DNA from: an uncultured Paracoccaceae bacterium
GTDB lineage: Bacteria; Pseudomonadota; Alphaproteobacteria; Rhodobacterales; Rhodobacteraceae
Direction: 5' to 3'
Assembly: GCA_947503925.1 (NCBI GenBank)
Contig: CANNFQ010000005.1
Coordinates: forward strand, 214,106 to 278,105
Length of the DNA: 64,000 bases
The number at the start of each line of letters is the position of its first letter. The stretch's first letter is position 1. This document shows positions 34,467-44,329 of the stretch, in pieces. The notes beneath the pieces are model-generated. The model saw only the letters and a list, made by a program, of their open reading frames with translations, was not told the DNA's origin and did not search any database. Made by a program: the position numbers and the translations under genes.

Positions 34467-35630
34467 ATGCCTATCATCACCACAATTGATGATCTCAAGC
34501 GGCTGCACAAACGCCGCGCACCCAAGATGTTCTATGACTACGCCGAAAGCGGCAGTTGGACGGAACAGACATTCCGCGAAAACACCTCCGATTTCGAACA
34601 GATCAGATTGCGGCAGCGGGTGGCGGTGGACATGTCCGACCGCAGTACCAAGGCGCAGATGATCGGGCAGGATGTGGCCATGCCGGTGGCGCTCGCCCCG
34701 GTCGGGCTGACAGGCATGCAATGCGCCGACGGTGAAATCAAGGCGGCGAAAGCGGCGGAAAAATTCGGCGTGCCCTTCACCCTTTCCACCATGTCTATTT
34801 GTTCGATCGAAGATGTGGCCGAACACACGAAAAACCCGTTTTGGTTCCAGCTTTACGTCATGCAGGATGAGGAATTCGTCGATAACATCATCGCCCGGGC
34901 CAAGAATGCGGGTTGTTCGGCACTGGTGCTGACGCTGGACCTGCAAATCCTGGGCCAGCGGCACAAGGACCTCAAAAACGGGCTGACCGCACCGCCGAAA
35001 CTGACCATTCCGACGATGATCAACCTCGCTACAAAATGGCAATGGGGGCTTGGCATGCTGCAAACCAAGCGGCGGTCATTCGGCAATATCGTCGGACATG
35101 CCAAAGGGGTCGGCGACACGTCCAGCCTGTCATCATGGACGGCTGAGCAGTTCGACCTACAGCTCGACTGGGACAAGATCGCCAAGCTGAAGGAGAAATG
35201 GGGCGGCAAACTGATCCTCAAGGGGATCCTTGACCCTGACGATGCCAGAAAAGCAGTCGAAATCGGGGCGGACGCCATCATCGTCAGCAACCATGGCGGA
35301 CGGCAACTGGACGGGGCATTATCGGCCATTCGGATGCTACCACAGATCGTGCGGGCCGTCGGTGACCAAATCGAAATCCATATGGATAGCGGCATTCGCT
35401 CCGGCCAGGACGTGTTGAAAGCTTTGGCGCTGGGGGCCAAGGGCGTCTATATCGGCCGGGCCTATATCTATGGGCTGGGGGCGATGGGTGAAAAGGGCGT
35501 CAGCGCAGCACTTGAGGTAATCCACAGGGAACTGGACGTGACCATGGCGCTATGCGGGCGACGGCATGTGCAGGACCTGAACCGGGATGTGCTGCTGGTT
35601 CCGGATAATTTTGAAGGGCAATGGGCCTGA
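34467..35630 (+). CDS. lldD: FMN-dependent L-lactate dehydrogenase / alpha-hydroxy-acid oxidase
   Basis: A 387-residue flavin enzyme that oxidises L-lactate (or another 2-hydroxy acid) to the keto acid. FMN-family motifs: PVALAPVGLTGMQ, STMSICSIEDVA, the catalytic His in SNHGGRQLDGA, and DSGIRSGQDVLKALALGA. The ATG at 34467 has GAGGA upstream; an in-frame TTG two codons earlier is ignored. A perfect palindrome just upstream suggests control by the substrate. Electron acceptor is not predictable from the sequence. Confidence 0.9.
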   Translation: MPIITTIDDLKRLHKRRAPKMFYDYAESGSWTEQTFRENTSDFEQIRLRQRVAVDMSDRSTKAQMIGQDVAMPVALAPVGLTGMQCADGEIKAAKAAEKFGVPFTLSTMSICSIEDVAEHTKNPFWFQLYVMQDEEFVDNIIARAKNAGCSALVLTLDLQILGQRHKDLKNGLTAPPKLTIPTMINLATKWQWGLGMLQTKRRSFGNIVGHAKGVGDTSSLSSWTAEQFDLQLDWDKIAKLKEKWGGKLILKGILDPDDARKAVEIGADAIIVSNHGGRQLDGALSAIRMLPQIVRAVGDQIEIHMDSGIRSGQDVLKALALGAKGVYIGRAYIYGLGAMGEKGVSAALEVIHRELDVTMALCGRRHVQDLNRDVLLVPDNFEGQWA

Positions 35631-35643
35631 CAAAGGACGTCAC

Positions 35644-36318
35644 TTATGGCAGTGGCGAAACACCAATCACACCGGGATGAGCCATAATCAATAGGGCCCA
35701 AACCACTACACCGATCAACACCCGCAACCCGAGATCGACAATCGAATGGGGCCTGTACCAAACGGGCGCTGTCTTCGTTCGCTGCAAAAGCGCACGCCAT
35801 GCGCCCGGGCCCATTTCGCGCCGCCTACGCCGGTCGATAATACGCGGCCCCAGCAGAGCAAAGCCAAGAAACACACCAAACAGGATCACATGCGCCACAT
35901 CGCCATTCGGCAACAAATGCAAACCCGCCCAAAGGGCCGGCGCGATCAATAAGGGATGCCGCACCCAACGGATGATGCCGGGGCGTTTGGGATCAAACAG
36001 GTGGTTCTTCGCACCGCCAAATGAAAACGGGTTCGGGCGGGCGATGGACAAGGCAGGTAACATGCAAACCGCAAACATCCCGGCAAGAACAAGATATTTG
36101 TGCCAGATTGCCAATGGCCAAAGCGCAACAAACGGCGCGCGCCCCGCCGCCCAGATTAGCATACCCAACATGACGAACGACAGGGCAGAATAGCCAAGCG
36201 TAAAACCGCGCCTGCCTGTCCAGTTCACGATCCTCGCCTTGATGGGCGGTCGCACTGGCACACCATGGGTGACAAAGAAAGCCAAAAAAGCCGTCGCAAA
36301 TATCAGCCAATCCATCAT
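35644..36318 (-). CDS. nnrU: NnrU family membrane protein
   Basis: A 224-residue membrane protein with five to six hydrophobic segments (LIFATAFLAFFVTHGV, YLVLAGMFAVCMLPAL, HVILFGVFLGFALLG). NnrU proteins accompany nitrite/nitric-oxide reduction genes in alphaproteobacteria and share the NnrU/isoprenylcysteine-methyltransferase-like fold (WVRHPLLIAPALWAGLHL). The ATG at 36318 overlaps the nnrS stop (ATGA), so it is the third gene of the rrf2-nnrS-nnrU operon. A longer frame to 36435 lies inside nnrS and is rejected. Confidence 0.85.
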   Translation of the reverse strand: MMDWLIFATAFLAFFVTHGVPVRPPIKARIVNWTGRRGFTLGYSALSFVMLGMLIWAAGRAPFVALWPLAIWHKYLVLAGMFAVCMLPALSIARPNPFSFGGAKNHLFDPKRPGIIRWVRHPLLIAPALWAGLHLLPNGDVAHVILFGVFLGFALLGPRIIDRRRRREMGPGAWRALLQRTKTAPVWYRPHSIVDLGLRVLIGVVVWALLIMAHPGVIGVSPLP

Positions 36319-37520
36319 GTGCCTGACGCCCGGGGGCGTACCAAAAGCCCGCCATAAAGAACGGTAAACCCGCCAAAGGCGGCCACCCAGAAGCAACCCG
36401 ATATCAGATAAAGCAGGTTGGCCGGCCCCGGCCAAATCCCTGCGCTAAGCCGGGCCAGCACCGACAGAATGATCCCAGCATAGATCACAACCGTACCAAC
36501 GCCCGCGTGCAATGCGTGTCCTGTATGCCCCAACGACGCACGCGTCATCACCGCCAGCGTCATCAGACCGACAGCGCCTGTCATCCAGATATGCTGGGCT
36601 GCCACCAGCCCCAGCGCATCTGGCCAAAGCAGGCTAACCCCCAGTGCCAAAGCGCCCAAAGGAACAAAGCAATATCCTGCATGCAGCACCAGAACCAGCG
36701 GTTCGGCCATCGTGTGATGACCCTTCCAACGCACCAAACGAGCAGCATGCAAACCGGCCAGAACCAACAGCGCAAGGCCAGTGACAACCAAATGAGGCAT
36801 GACAACCCACAGGGCCAATACGACCAAACTGGTCAGCAGGACGATCTTGTCAAACGCTTGCATCGGGTCCGGCAGAGACATATCCCGCCCGATCTTCTTG
36901 AACCAATTGCGTGTAAATGTCGGAATGATCCGCCCACCAATAACCGTGATCATCATCACGGTCGTGGCCAGTGCCAGTCGCAGACCAAAGCCGCGAGCGG
37001 CATAGTCGCCGTCTGCGACCTCAACGTGGAAAATCAGGTTGGCCAGCGTGAAACTCGCCAACATGCCTACGACGATCATGTTCTGCCAGTTTTTGCCCAA
37101 GATGACGTCGCGCAGAACAAATGCGGCAAGGATCAAGGGAAAACTCAAATCTACAAGAATCACTGCAGCAACCGGCAACAACGCCGAAGCTGCCACCACG
37201 CCGCGCCCAACCGCCCACAGCATGACCAACCAGAATAGCGGCCAACCGCTCAGCGCCGGGCGCCCCGTCCAGTTCGGCACAGCCGTCAGCAGGAAACCCG
37301 CAATGATCGCGCCGAGATAGCCAAACAGGAATGCATGCGCATGCCATGAAACCGGATCAAACCGGCTGGGCAGATCAATCTGGCCCGCCAAGGCGGCGAT
37401 CCACAAGATCATCGCTATAGCGGCCCAAACCGCACCCAGCAGAAAGAAGGGTCTCAACCCGATAGACAACACCGCAGGCACCGGTCGCACGGTCTGTGCC
37501 GTTTGCAGGGCGTCGGTCAT
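36315..37520 (-). CDS. nnrS: NnrS family heme/copper membrane protein
   Basis: A 401-residue integral membrane protein with about twelve transmembrane helices. Conserved family segments near the N-terminus (GLRPFFLLGAVWA, WHAHAFLFGYLGAIIAGF) include the His residues thought to bind heme. NnrS proteins help cells cope with nitric oxide stress. It overlaps both the upstream rrf2-type gene (4 bp) and the downstream nnrU gene. Confidence 0.92.
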   Translation of the reverse strand: MTDALQTAQTVRPVPAVLSIGLRPFFLLGAVWAAIAMILWIAALAGQIDLPSRFDPVSWHAHAFLFGYLGAIIAGFLLTAVPNWTGRPALSGWPLFWLVMLWAVGRGVVAASALLPVAAVILVDLSFPLILAAFVLRDVILGKNWQNMIVVGMLASFTLANLIFHVEVADGDYAARGFGLRLALATTVMMITVIGGRIIPTFTRNWFKKIGRDMSLPDPMQAFDKIVLLTSLVVLALWVVMPHLVVTGLALLVLAGLHAARLVRWKGHHTMAEPLVLVLHAGYCFVPLGALALGVSLLWPDALGLVAAQHIWMTGAVGLMTLAVMTRASLGHTGHALHAGVGTVVIYAGIILSVLARLSAGIWPGPANLLYLISGCFWVAAFGGFTVLYGGLLVRPRASGT

Positions 37521-37954
37521 GATGCATCCGCTCCAATGAAATCAGGCACCTGCGCGGCCAGCGCACAATCTGCCAATGTGTAACTATCCAATGCAGTCAG
37601 AAATGCGGTCTCTGCCGCGCCAAGGAACGCCTTAAGTTTGCAAACCGGTGTGATGCGGCAAGCATTTCCCTCCGCCTGAAAACACTCAACAAGGTTCTGA
37701 TCCTTCTCCAGCACCCGTACAACGTCGCCTATGCGAATGCTCTCGGCGGGTCGTGCCAGCATGGCACCACCGCCTCCACCGCGCCGGGTCTTTAGAAAAC
37801 CGGCCCGCGCCAGGGCGGCCATGGATTTGGTCAGATGGTGGCGCGAAATATCGAATTCATCGGCTATTTCGGCCGTATTCCAGGCGCGTTCGGGATCACT
37901 GGCAATCCGCATTAGGGCGCGCAGCCCAAAATCTGTAAAACTTGTCAGACGCAT
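37517..37954 (-). CDS. Rrf2 family regulator, NsrR-like
   Basis: A 145-residue winged-helix repressor (MRLTSFTDFGLRALMR, HHLTKSMAALARAGFL as the recognition region). Three cysteines in the usual C-terminal loop (ECFQAEGNACRITPVC) would hold an Fe-S cluster that senses nitric oxide, as in NsrR. It heads the operon with nnrS and nnrU, and a palindrome lies 49 bp upstream, suggesting self-control. Confidence 0.88.
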   Translation of the reverse strand: MRLTSFTDFGLRALMRIASDPERAWNTAEIADEFDISRHHLTKSMAALARAGFLKTRRGGGGGAMLARPAESIRIGDVVRVLEKDQNLVECFQAEGNACRITPVCKLKAFLGAAETAFLTALDSYTLADCALAAQVPDFIGADAS

Positions 37955-38002
37955 ATCCGGACCCTCTCAAGATTCGGGTTCGCTGTATTCGCAACCTTTA
38001 AA

Positions 38003-38019
38003 TGGTATCTAATATACCA
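38003..38019. promoter_or_regulatory. Rrf2/NsrR operator candidate
   Basis: TGGTAT-N5-ATACCA upstream of the Rrf2-type gene, in AT-rich sequence. The right arm continues as TACCAATTC, the same nine bases as in the lldD palindrome. Likely target of the regulator it precedes. Confidence 0.55.
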
Positions 38020-38117
38020 ATTCAAGAACGAAGTTAGTCATGAGGTCAGCTGACCCTTCAAATCCAAGGCAATCGGTCAAGTCATGTGTCAGCAATCTGC
38101 AATGAAAATCGATGACA

Positions 38118-38936
38118 TCACCCCGCCACCGTTATGGCTTCCCCGCGCAGCGATACGACCGATTGCGCCACTTGGGGCAGGATAAACGCGGCGTGATCAT
38201 CAGGAATAGTGTTGGCACGCAGCTGGCAATGATAGGCCGCCGAAAGGGATGCGTCGGTAAAAACCTCTTTCACCGGGCCGCTGGCAATCACCCGGCCATC
38301 CGAAATAATCGTGACCATATCGGCCACCATGGCGGTCAGGTTCAGGTCATGCATCACGGCAATCACGCCACCACCACGCTTGGCGAAATCTTCAAGACAT
38401 CGCATGATCAACAGCTGATGGCCGATATCAAGGCTGGCGACCGGCTCGTCCAGCAACATCCAGCGCGGCACCCCATCAACAACTGGGTCCCAAACCTGGC
38501 ACAGCACCCGCGCCAGATGTGCACGCTGTTGCTCACCCCCCGACAACTCCTGAAAAAACCGTTGTTCATAACCGCCAAGACCGACCATCGCCAAAGCCCG
38601 CTGTGCCACGATATCCCGGTCACCATGAATGCCGGATCGCAGGCCCATGCGGACAACTTCGATCACCGTAAAGGGAAAGGCGAGCGTGGCGGCCTGTGGC
38701 AACACCGCGCGCACCGCTGCCAAATCCCACGTTTTATAGGCGCCAATGTCACGTCCGTTGATTTGTACCTGCCCGGTCCAGACGATCTCATCAGTTAGCG
38801 CGCGCAGCAGGGTCGTCTTGCCGGACCCGTTAGGGCCAACAATCGCCGTAACCTCCCCCGGTTTGGCGACAAAATCCACGCCATGCAAAATCGGCTTCTT
38901 TCCGATGCGGACCTGAATATCGCGGGCTGTGATCAT
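38118..38936 (-). CDS. hmuV: heme ABC transporter ATP-binding protein
   Basis: A 272-residue ATPase with Walker A GPNGSGKTT, the signature LSGGEQQRAHLARVL and Walker B RWMLLDEPVASLD; the order and the HmuV/BtuD-like length are normal. It drives heme import through HmuU. Last gene of hmuSTUV, 3 bp after hmuU. The 160-bp gap beyond it leads to the rrf2 operon promoter. Confidence 0.92.
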   Translation of the reverse strand: MITARDIQVRIGKKPILHGVDFVAKPGEVTAIVGPNGSGKTTLLRALTDEIVWTGQVQINGRDIGAYKTWDLAAVRAVLPQAATLAFPFTVIEVVRMGLRSGIHGDRDIVAQRALAMVGLGGYEQRFFQELSGGEQQRAHLARVLCQVWDPVVDGVPRWMLLDEPVASLDIGHQLLIMRCLEDFAKRGGGVIAVMHDLNLTAMVADMVTIISDGRVIASGPVKEVFTDASLSAAYHCQLRANTIPDDHAAFILPQVAQSVVSLRGEAITVAG

Positions 38937-38939
38937 CGG

Positions 38940-40022
38940 CTACATCTCCACAAGGCCACGACGGCGCAGCAATATCCACAAGAAAACCGGCGCGCCCAGA
39001 ACTGCGGTCACAATCCCGATGGGCAGTTCAGCGGGCGCGATGATCTGGCGGCTGATAATGTCAGCCGCCAACAGCAGCGTGGCCCCCAGCAAGGCGGCAT
39101 TCAAAAGCAGGGTTTCATGATCCGGGCCAGTGGCCAACCGCAACAGATGCGGCACGACAATCCCGATAAATCCAATGCCACCCGATACAGCAACCGCCGC
39201 CCCGGTGGCCGCCGCAACGGTTACTATCGCCGCAGATTTCAACCGCTGGACAGAGAAACCAAGATGCGATGCCGTCGCCTCCCCCAAGGCCAGCGCATTC
39301 AACCCCCGCCCCAGAAAAAGCGAAGCCAGCACAGCCACCCCAATCAACGGTCCGGCGATTAGCACCTTGGACCATGTGGCCCCGGCCAACGACCCCAGAC
39401 CCCAAAATGTCAGGTCGCGCAACTGCCGGTCGTCGGCGACGTAAACAAGAATACCGGATACAGCGCCCGCCAATGCGCCCAACGCGATACCGGCCAATAG
39501 CATCGTCGCAACAGATGTACGCCCGCGTCGGGTGGACACGCGGTAAAGGATGATCGTCGACAGCCAACCACCCATGAATGCCGCAACTGGAACCAAGGCA
39601 TTACCAACCAGTTCGGCAATCCACAAAGGCAGCAGCGCGCCCAGCACAATCGCCAGGATCGCGCCCAGACCTGCGCCAGCACCAACACCAACCAATCCAG
39701 GATCAGCCAACGGGTTGCGAAACAGGCCTTGCATCACCGCCCCCGACACCGCCAATGCGGCACCAACAGCGATCCCAAGGATCAGCCGGGGCATGCGAAT
39801 GTCCCAAATCACGACCCGTTCCATGGCTGTCAGCGGTTCACCATCAATGATCTTGACCATCGCAACCCAAAGCGACGTGCCCGTTGGACCGGTCGCAAGA
39901 CTGATCACCGACACAGCCGCCAATAGCAAAGCCAGCCAGATATGGGCCTGCCGCGCGCGTGTGCGGCGGTCCATCGGCCGCCGCACCGTCTGGATGTCCA
40001 CCGAAATCGTCATATCAGCCAC
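38940..40022 (-). CDS. hmuU: heme ABC transporter permease (FecCD family)
   Basis: A 360-residue permease with about nine to ten membrane segments and the FecCD marks RMPRLILGIAVGAALAVSG, NPLADPGLVGVGAGAGLG and GGIGFIGIVVPHLLRL. It forms the inner-membrane channel for heme. The start lies 8 bp inside hmuT. The first ~30 residues are basic and cytoplasmic. Confidence 0.92.
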   Translation of the reverse strand: MADMTISVDIQTVRRPMDRRTRARQAHIWLALLLAAVSVISLATGPTGTSLWVAMVKIIDGEPLTAMERVVIWDIRMPRLILGIAVGAALAVSGAVMQGLFRNPLADPGLVGVGAGAGLGAILAIVLGALLPLWIAELVGNALVPVAAFMGGWLSTIILYRVSTRRGRTSVATMLLAGIALGALAGAVSGILVYVADDRQLRDLTFWGLGSLAGATWSKVLIAGPLIGVAVLASLFLGRGLNALALGEATASHLGFSVQRLKSAAIVTVAAATGAAVAVSGGIGFIGIVVPHLLRLATGPDHETLLLNAALLGATLLLAADIISRQIIAPAELPIGIVTAVLGAPVFLWILLRRRGLVEM

Positions 40023-40866
40023 CGTAAAGCGCGGCAGTCAAATCAAGCGCCGCATCAGCCGTGCGTGGCCCAAAACCCAACAGATAAAGGCCATTCATGC
40101 GCACCACCGATTGCGTTTGCGCCGCCGGGGTGGTTGCAATTGCAGGCATCGCAAACAATGCAGCATCGTCCAAACTGTGATCCCCACTACGGTCCATCAT
40201 CAGGATGACATCGGGGGCGGCGGCACTGACGGCCTCATCACTGATCGGCTTGTAACCTTCAAATGCAGTCACCGCATTTACACCGCCAGCCAACGCGATC
40301 ACGCCAGAGGCGGCCGTGTTCCGGCCAGATGCCATGATCCGCCCGCCTTGCGTGCTCAGAATGAACATGACGCGTTTGGGGTTGCTGCCTGCCCGCGCGC
40401 TTGCGACCTCTGCGGCGCGTTGCATCTTCAGGCTGACATCGCTGGCCAGCGCAACAGCCTCGGCTTCGACATCCAGCGCCGCGCCAACCGTCATGATTTT
40501 ATCCACGATCCCTTCGGTGGAATAGACATCCGGCACTGTGACAAAGGGAATGTCGGCAGCCTCCAACACCGCGATGGTCTCGGGGGGGCCTGCGCCATCT
40601 TCTGAGATGATCAACCCCGGCGCGACGGCAAGAACACCTTCAGGCGACAGGGCGCGCATATAGCCTACATCGGGCAGGGTTTCTGCCTCGGCCGGGTAGC
40701 TTGATGTTGTATCGCGGGCGATCAGCCGGTCACCTTGACCCAACGCATAGATAATCTCAGTCACGGACCCGCCGATGGACAGGACATCTTTCTCACCCTC
40801 AGCCGTCGCAAGCGTCGGGATTGCGGCAAAGGCTGCCCAAGTGGCGAGTCTGCACAGCGCGTTCAT
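40015..40866 (-). CDS. hmuT: periplasmic heme-binding protein
   Basis: A 283-residue substrate-binding protein with a signal peptide (AAFAAIPTLATAEG). Typical HmuT/ShuT features include SIGGSVTEIIYALGQGDR, DVGYMRALSPEGVLAV with a Tyr that could bind heme, and GYKPISDEAVSAAAPDVIL. Hands heme to HmuU. It overlaps hmuS by 4 bp. Confidence 0.9.
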   Translation of the reverse strand: MNALCRLATWAAFAAIPTLATAEGEKDVLSIGGSVTEIIYALGQGDRLIARDTTSSYPAEAETLPDVGYMRALSPEGVLAVAPGLIISEDGAGPPETIAVLEAADIPFVTVPDVYSTEGIVDKIMTVGAALDVEAEAVALASDVSLKMQRAAEVASARAGSNPKRVMFILSTQGGRIMASGRNTAASGVIALAGGVNAVTAFEGYKPISDEAVSAAAPDVILMMDRSGDHSLDDAALFAMPAIATTPAAQTQSVVRMNGLYLLGFGPRTADAALDLTAALYGG

Positions 40867-41921
40867 GAAACTGTTTCCTGTTCAACAAGTTCAGGCAGAT
40901 CGGCAATGATATCGGCCCAGGCAGCGCGATGATCACGGCCTTCCTTGCGAACGCCGAAGATCTGGAAAATCAACGCGCCGTGGCTGTCAAACGCCTCCAG
41001 CGATAGCGCAATGCCGCGTTTGGTCGGCTTTTCGACGGCCCAAAGCTCGGCCACATGATCACCGCGCAAATGCAGGTTGAAGCGCGGGTCCATCACATTT
41101 TGCCACGGGCCCATCAGGCGCAGCGTCTCAATCGGGCCGGTATGGATCTGGATGCATCCTCGGTTGCCGGTAAAGATCATTACCTCAATCCCATCGGCGG
41201 CTACCGCGCGCAGCGCCTGATCCACGGCATCGGGCGACAGCGACCGGACAAATGGGGCGCCTGCAATACGATAAGCGCCAAGGCGGTTCATCTTCAGCTT
41301 GCTGGTCAGGCGCATGAACTGATGTGTATCGGTCATGCGGGCCCATTCTTTGCGCAGCGTTTCCAGATTGGTGATGTCTGCCTTTGGGGCCTCGGGCGGC
41401 TGACGGGCGGTCGTGACGATGGTCTGGCTTTGATTATCCGACGCGCCATGCCTGCGGAAATCCTCCCAGACCGTGTGGCCTTTAGGAGTGCGCAGAAATA
41501 TCTTATGCACGGCATCCCCGGCAGCGTCAAAAACCTGCACGCTGCGGCGCATCTGTTCATCTGTATGCTTTTCCACCAGAAATGCGTGTTTCCAATGGGA
41601 TGGGAAGATCCGCAGGTCAATATCCGCGGTCAAGACCATCGCCGCATGACCACCCGGGTGGTAGTTGTCATAAACGCCGACCTTTTCATGCACACAGCTT
41701 TCATTGCGGGTTAGCGCCATCACTTCGCCCAGACGCTGGGCAAGCCCCATGACAGTATCCGGATGGGCATCAATGCGGGTTGCCTGATCACCGCAATGGG
41801 CGGCGATTAACGCAGCCTCGCTGATCCCCAGCTTATGGGCCAGATCACGTTCGCGAGTCTTTGGATTTTCGAGATACGCCGCGCGGATCTGCACGGATGT
41901 GAGCGGTTGTTGATTTGCCAT
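40863..41921 (-). CDS. hmuS: hemin-degrading factor / cytoplasmic heme chaperone
   Basis: A 352-residue protein made of two similar halves (around NESCVHEKVGVYDNYH and GNRGCIQIHTGPIETL), as in HmuS/ChuS. It takes heme delivered by HmuTUV and either stores it or releases its iron. First gene of the leftward operon. The ~300-bp divergent region towards hmuR should carry iron- or heme-responsive control. Confidence 0.92.
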   Translation of the reverse strand: MANQQPLTSVQIRAAYLENPKTRERDLAHKLGISEAALIAAHCGDQATRIDAHPDTVMGLAQRLGEVMALTRNESCVHEKVGVYDNYHPGGHAAMVLTADIDLRIFPSHWKHAFLVEKHTDEQMRRSVQVFDAAGDAVHKIFLRTPKGHTVWEDFRRHGASDNQSQTIVTTARQPPEAPKADITNLETLRKEWARMTDTHQFMRLTSKLKMNRLGAYRIAGAPFVRSLSPDAVDQALRAVAADGIEVMIFTGNRGCIQIHTGPIETLRLMGPWQNVMDPRFNLHLRGDHVAELWAVEKPTKRGIALSLEAFDSHGALIFQIFGVRKEGRDHRAAWADIIADLPELVEQETVS

Positions 41922-42012
41922 TACTTACCTTGCTGTGACGCTGCGAAGAAAAGGGATGGCTTGGCCGGGAATGCAAACGGCCTGGCTAGGGTCGGGACAG
42001 AAATCCCGAACA

Positions 42013-42041
42013 CTATTCTTGAGTAATTTACTAGGAAATAG
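42013..42041. promoter_or_regulatory. imperfect palindrome in the hmuS-hmuR divergent region
   Basis: CTATT...TAGTAAA-like dyad: positions 42013-42041 form an imperfect 29-bp palindrome with CTATT/AATAG outer arms and AGTAA/TTACT inner arms, about 90 bp upstream of hmuS. Alphaproteobacterial iron regulators (Fur/Mur, Irr, RirA) bind AT-rich dyads of this type; which one acts here is not readable. The rest of 41922-42232 shows no gene. Confidence 0.45.
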
Positions 42042-42232
42042 CGCGGGTATGCAAGGGGCCTTGTAATCATTTCCGACAAAGCGAACAGACGGGCGGCGCC
42101 AGCTCTGCGATTGAATACTGCAAAGCGAATATAATCTTGACTCTTTTAGTCGGCATTATTAGGCGCGTATTTACAAAAAACCTGTGGCCAGCTTCCCGCA
42201 AGCACAACAGCTGAAAAATGATTGGGAAGCCT

Positions 42233-44329
42233 ATGCAAATGAGTAAACCGAAACGCCACACATTATTGACATCAGCAGCCGTGATGGCGGCACTTTCCGT
42301 GCCCGCAACGGCGCAGGACACAAACCAAACCTTTACGCCACTGGGGCGGATCGTCGTTGGGGCCGGTGTGGAAAAGGTAGCGATCGACGCGCCGCAATCC
42401 ATCTCGGTTCTGGACGAGGACGACATCGCAGATGCCCAGCCGGGCACAATCGGCGACCTGTTGGAACGCAGCGCCGGTGTTTCGACGGTTGGTTCAGAAT
42501 CGCGGTTCGGCGAAAGCCTGAACATCCGCGGGATTGGCGGCGGCACATCAGCCGACGAACCCCGGATCGTTACCCTGATTGATGGGGTCAAGAAATACTA
42601 CGAATCCTATCGGCAAGGGTCGCTCTTTACTGATCCGGAATTTTTCAAAAGCGTCGAAATCCTGCGTGGCCCGGGATCATCAACACTATACGGCGCGGGG
42701 GCTCTGGCCGGGGTTGTATCGCTGGAAACCAAAGACGCATCGGACTTTCTGGAACCGGGCGACCCATTCGCGCTGGATCAGAAACTGGAATATCGCAGCA
42801 ATGGGAAAGGGATCGAAACCGCGACATTCCTTGCCTTCGCACCGGACGATCAATTCGATGTGCTGGTCGGGTTCATCTATGATGACAGCGGTTTTTTGGA
42901 CAGTGGCGATGGCGAACAGATTTTCGGCACCAAGATCACCGAAAACAACACGCTGCTGAGAGGCAGCTATACGTTTGGCGATGCAGGCGAACACGCGGTC
43001 GCGGCAGGATATATCCGGTATCAGGGCAAAGCAGATGATCAGCTGCTGGATATCATCGACAATGTCAGCTTTTTTGGCACCGTCGACCGCGAGGTCATCG
43101 ATACAACCGCCTTTGTGAACTACCAGTTCAACCCGGCGGATAACGACCTGATCGACCTTGAGATGCAGCTGTCTTATGGCAAATCCGAAAACAACATCTC
43201 TGATTTTCAGGCCAGCCCCGGTATCCTGTCCAGTTTCGACACCGATTACGCCTATGAAGGACGTGGCCTGCGGATCGAAAACAGGGCACAGATCTTCGGC
43301 GATGACATTGAAAACTACCTGACCACTGGGATCGATATCAGCACTCAAGACCGGGTCAGCACACGCGCCTCCGCCTCCAATGCGGCGTTCCAACCCGAGG
43401 GGACAACCGACAATATCGGCGTGTTCGCGCAGAACGAATTCATCTGGCATGACAGGCTGACAGTTTTGGCAGGCGCAAGGATTGATTTCCAGGAAACGAC
43501 ACCCGGCGATCAGGTGCCAAGCGACGAAAAGGTCAAGGATCAAGGGCGCGCGACCACATTGGCGCTGCATTATCAAGTCGCCGACCGGTTCGCGGTGTTC
43601 GGCTCTGCATCCTATACAGAGCGGCTGCCAGTGGTCGACGAACTCTACGATAGCCGGGCAACAAGCAGCGGCGCCGATCAGGTTTCCGCTGGGACATTGG
43701 AAAACGAGGAAAGCCGCAATATCGAACTGGGTTTCGCCTACAACCAGAACGATGCCATCGGCACCGGCGATCAACTCTCCTTCAAGACGGTCATCTTCCG
43801 CAACAATCTCAACAATCTGATCGGGAGGAACAACACCGGGACGGCGGGGCAGCCGGTCTTTGTGAACATTGACGAAGCCTACATTCAGGGCGTCGAACTC
43901 GAAGCCGCGTATACCACCGAAACCTTCTTCGGATCGCTCGCCTACACCGCGCTGGAGGGCAAGAATGAAAGCGACCCTGCGGCACTGAACCCGAACCTCG
44001 AAGACCGCATTCCGGCCGACACAATCGTGTTATCTCTCGGCACCCGTCTGCCCACAGCAAATCTGGAGCTGGGCTGGACCGGCACATACTACGACAGCAA
44101 AAGCCGTTCGCAGGCGGGCATGTCCGGTGTTACCATCATCGACACACCCGAAAACCTGATCCACGATGTCTATGCGGCATGGACACCGGACGAAGGCGTG
44201 TTTGCGGATCTGACCCTGCGCCTTGGCGTCACCAATGTCAGCGACAAAGACTACCGGACCCATCTGCAAAGCGAGGCCATACGGCGCGCCGGGCGCAGCA
44301 TCAACCTGTCCATCTCGCGGACATTCTGA
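42233..44329 (+). CDS. hmuR: TonB-dependent heme/hemoglobin receptor
   Basis: A 698-residue outer-membrane receptor from the ATG at 42233, which has GGGAAG 3 nt upstream (42218 is an alternative). Signal peptide LTSAAVMAALSVPATAQ, then the plug domain (TIGDLLERSAGVSTV, SLNIRGIGGG, LRGPGSSTLYGAGALAG) and a beta-barrel ending in aromatic Phe (SISRTF). The heme-receptor region YTERLPVVDELYD is present, whereas the usual NPNL motif reads TLENEES. It leads the rightward operon with the energising ExbB/ExbD/TonB proteins. Confidence 0.9.
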   Translation: MQMSKPKRHTLLTSAAVMAALSVPATAQDTNQTFTPLGRIVVGAGVEKVAIDAPQSISVLDEDDIADAQPGTIGDLLERSAGVSTVGSESRFGESLNIRGIGGGTSADEPRIVTLIDGVKKYYESYRQGSLFTDPEFFKSVEILRGPGSSTLYGAGALAGVVSLETKDASDFLEPGDPFALDQKLEYRSNGKGIETATFLAFAPDDQFDVLVGFIYDDSGFLDSGDGEQIFGTKITENNTLLRGSYTFGDAGEHAVAAGYIRYQGKADDQLLDIIDNVSFFGTVDREVIDTTAFVNYQFNPADNDLIDLEMQLSYGKSENNISDFQASPGILSSFDTDYAYEGRGLRIENRAQIFGDDIENYLTTGIDISTQDRVSTRASASNAAFQPEGTTDNIGVFAQNEFIWHDRLTVLAGARIDFQETTPGDQVPSDEKVKDQGRATTLALHYQVADRFAVFGSASYTERLPVVDELYDSRATSSGADQVSAGTLENEESRNIELGFAYNQNDAIGTGDQLSFKTVIFRNNLNNLIGRNNTGTAGQPVFVNIDEAYIQGVELEAAYTTETFFGSLAYTALEGKNESDPAALNPNLEDRIPADTIVLSLGTRLPTANLELGWTGTYYDSKSRSQAGMSGVTIIDTPENLIHDVYAAWTPDEGVFADLTLRLGVTNVSDKDYRTHLQSEAIRRAGRSINLSISRTF

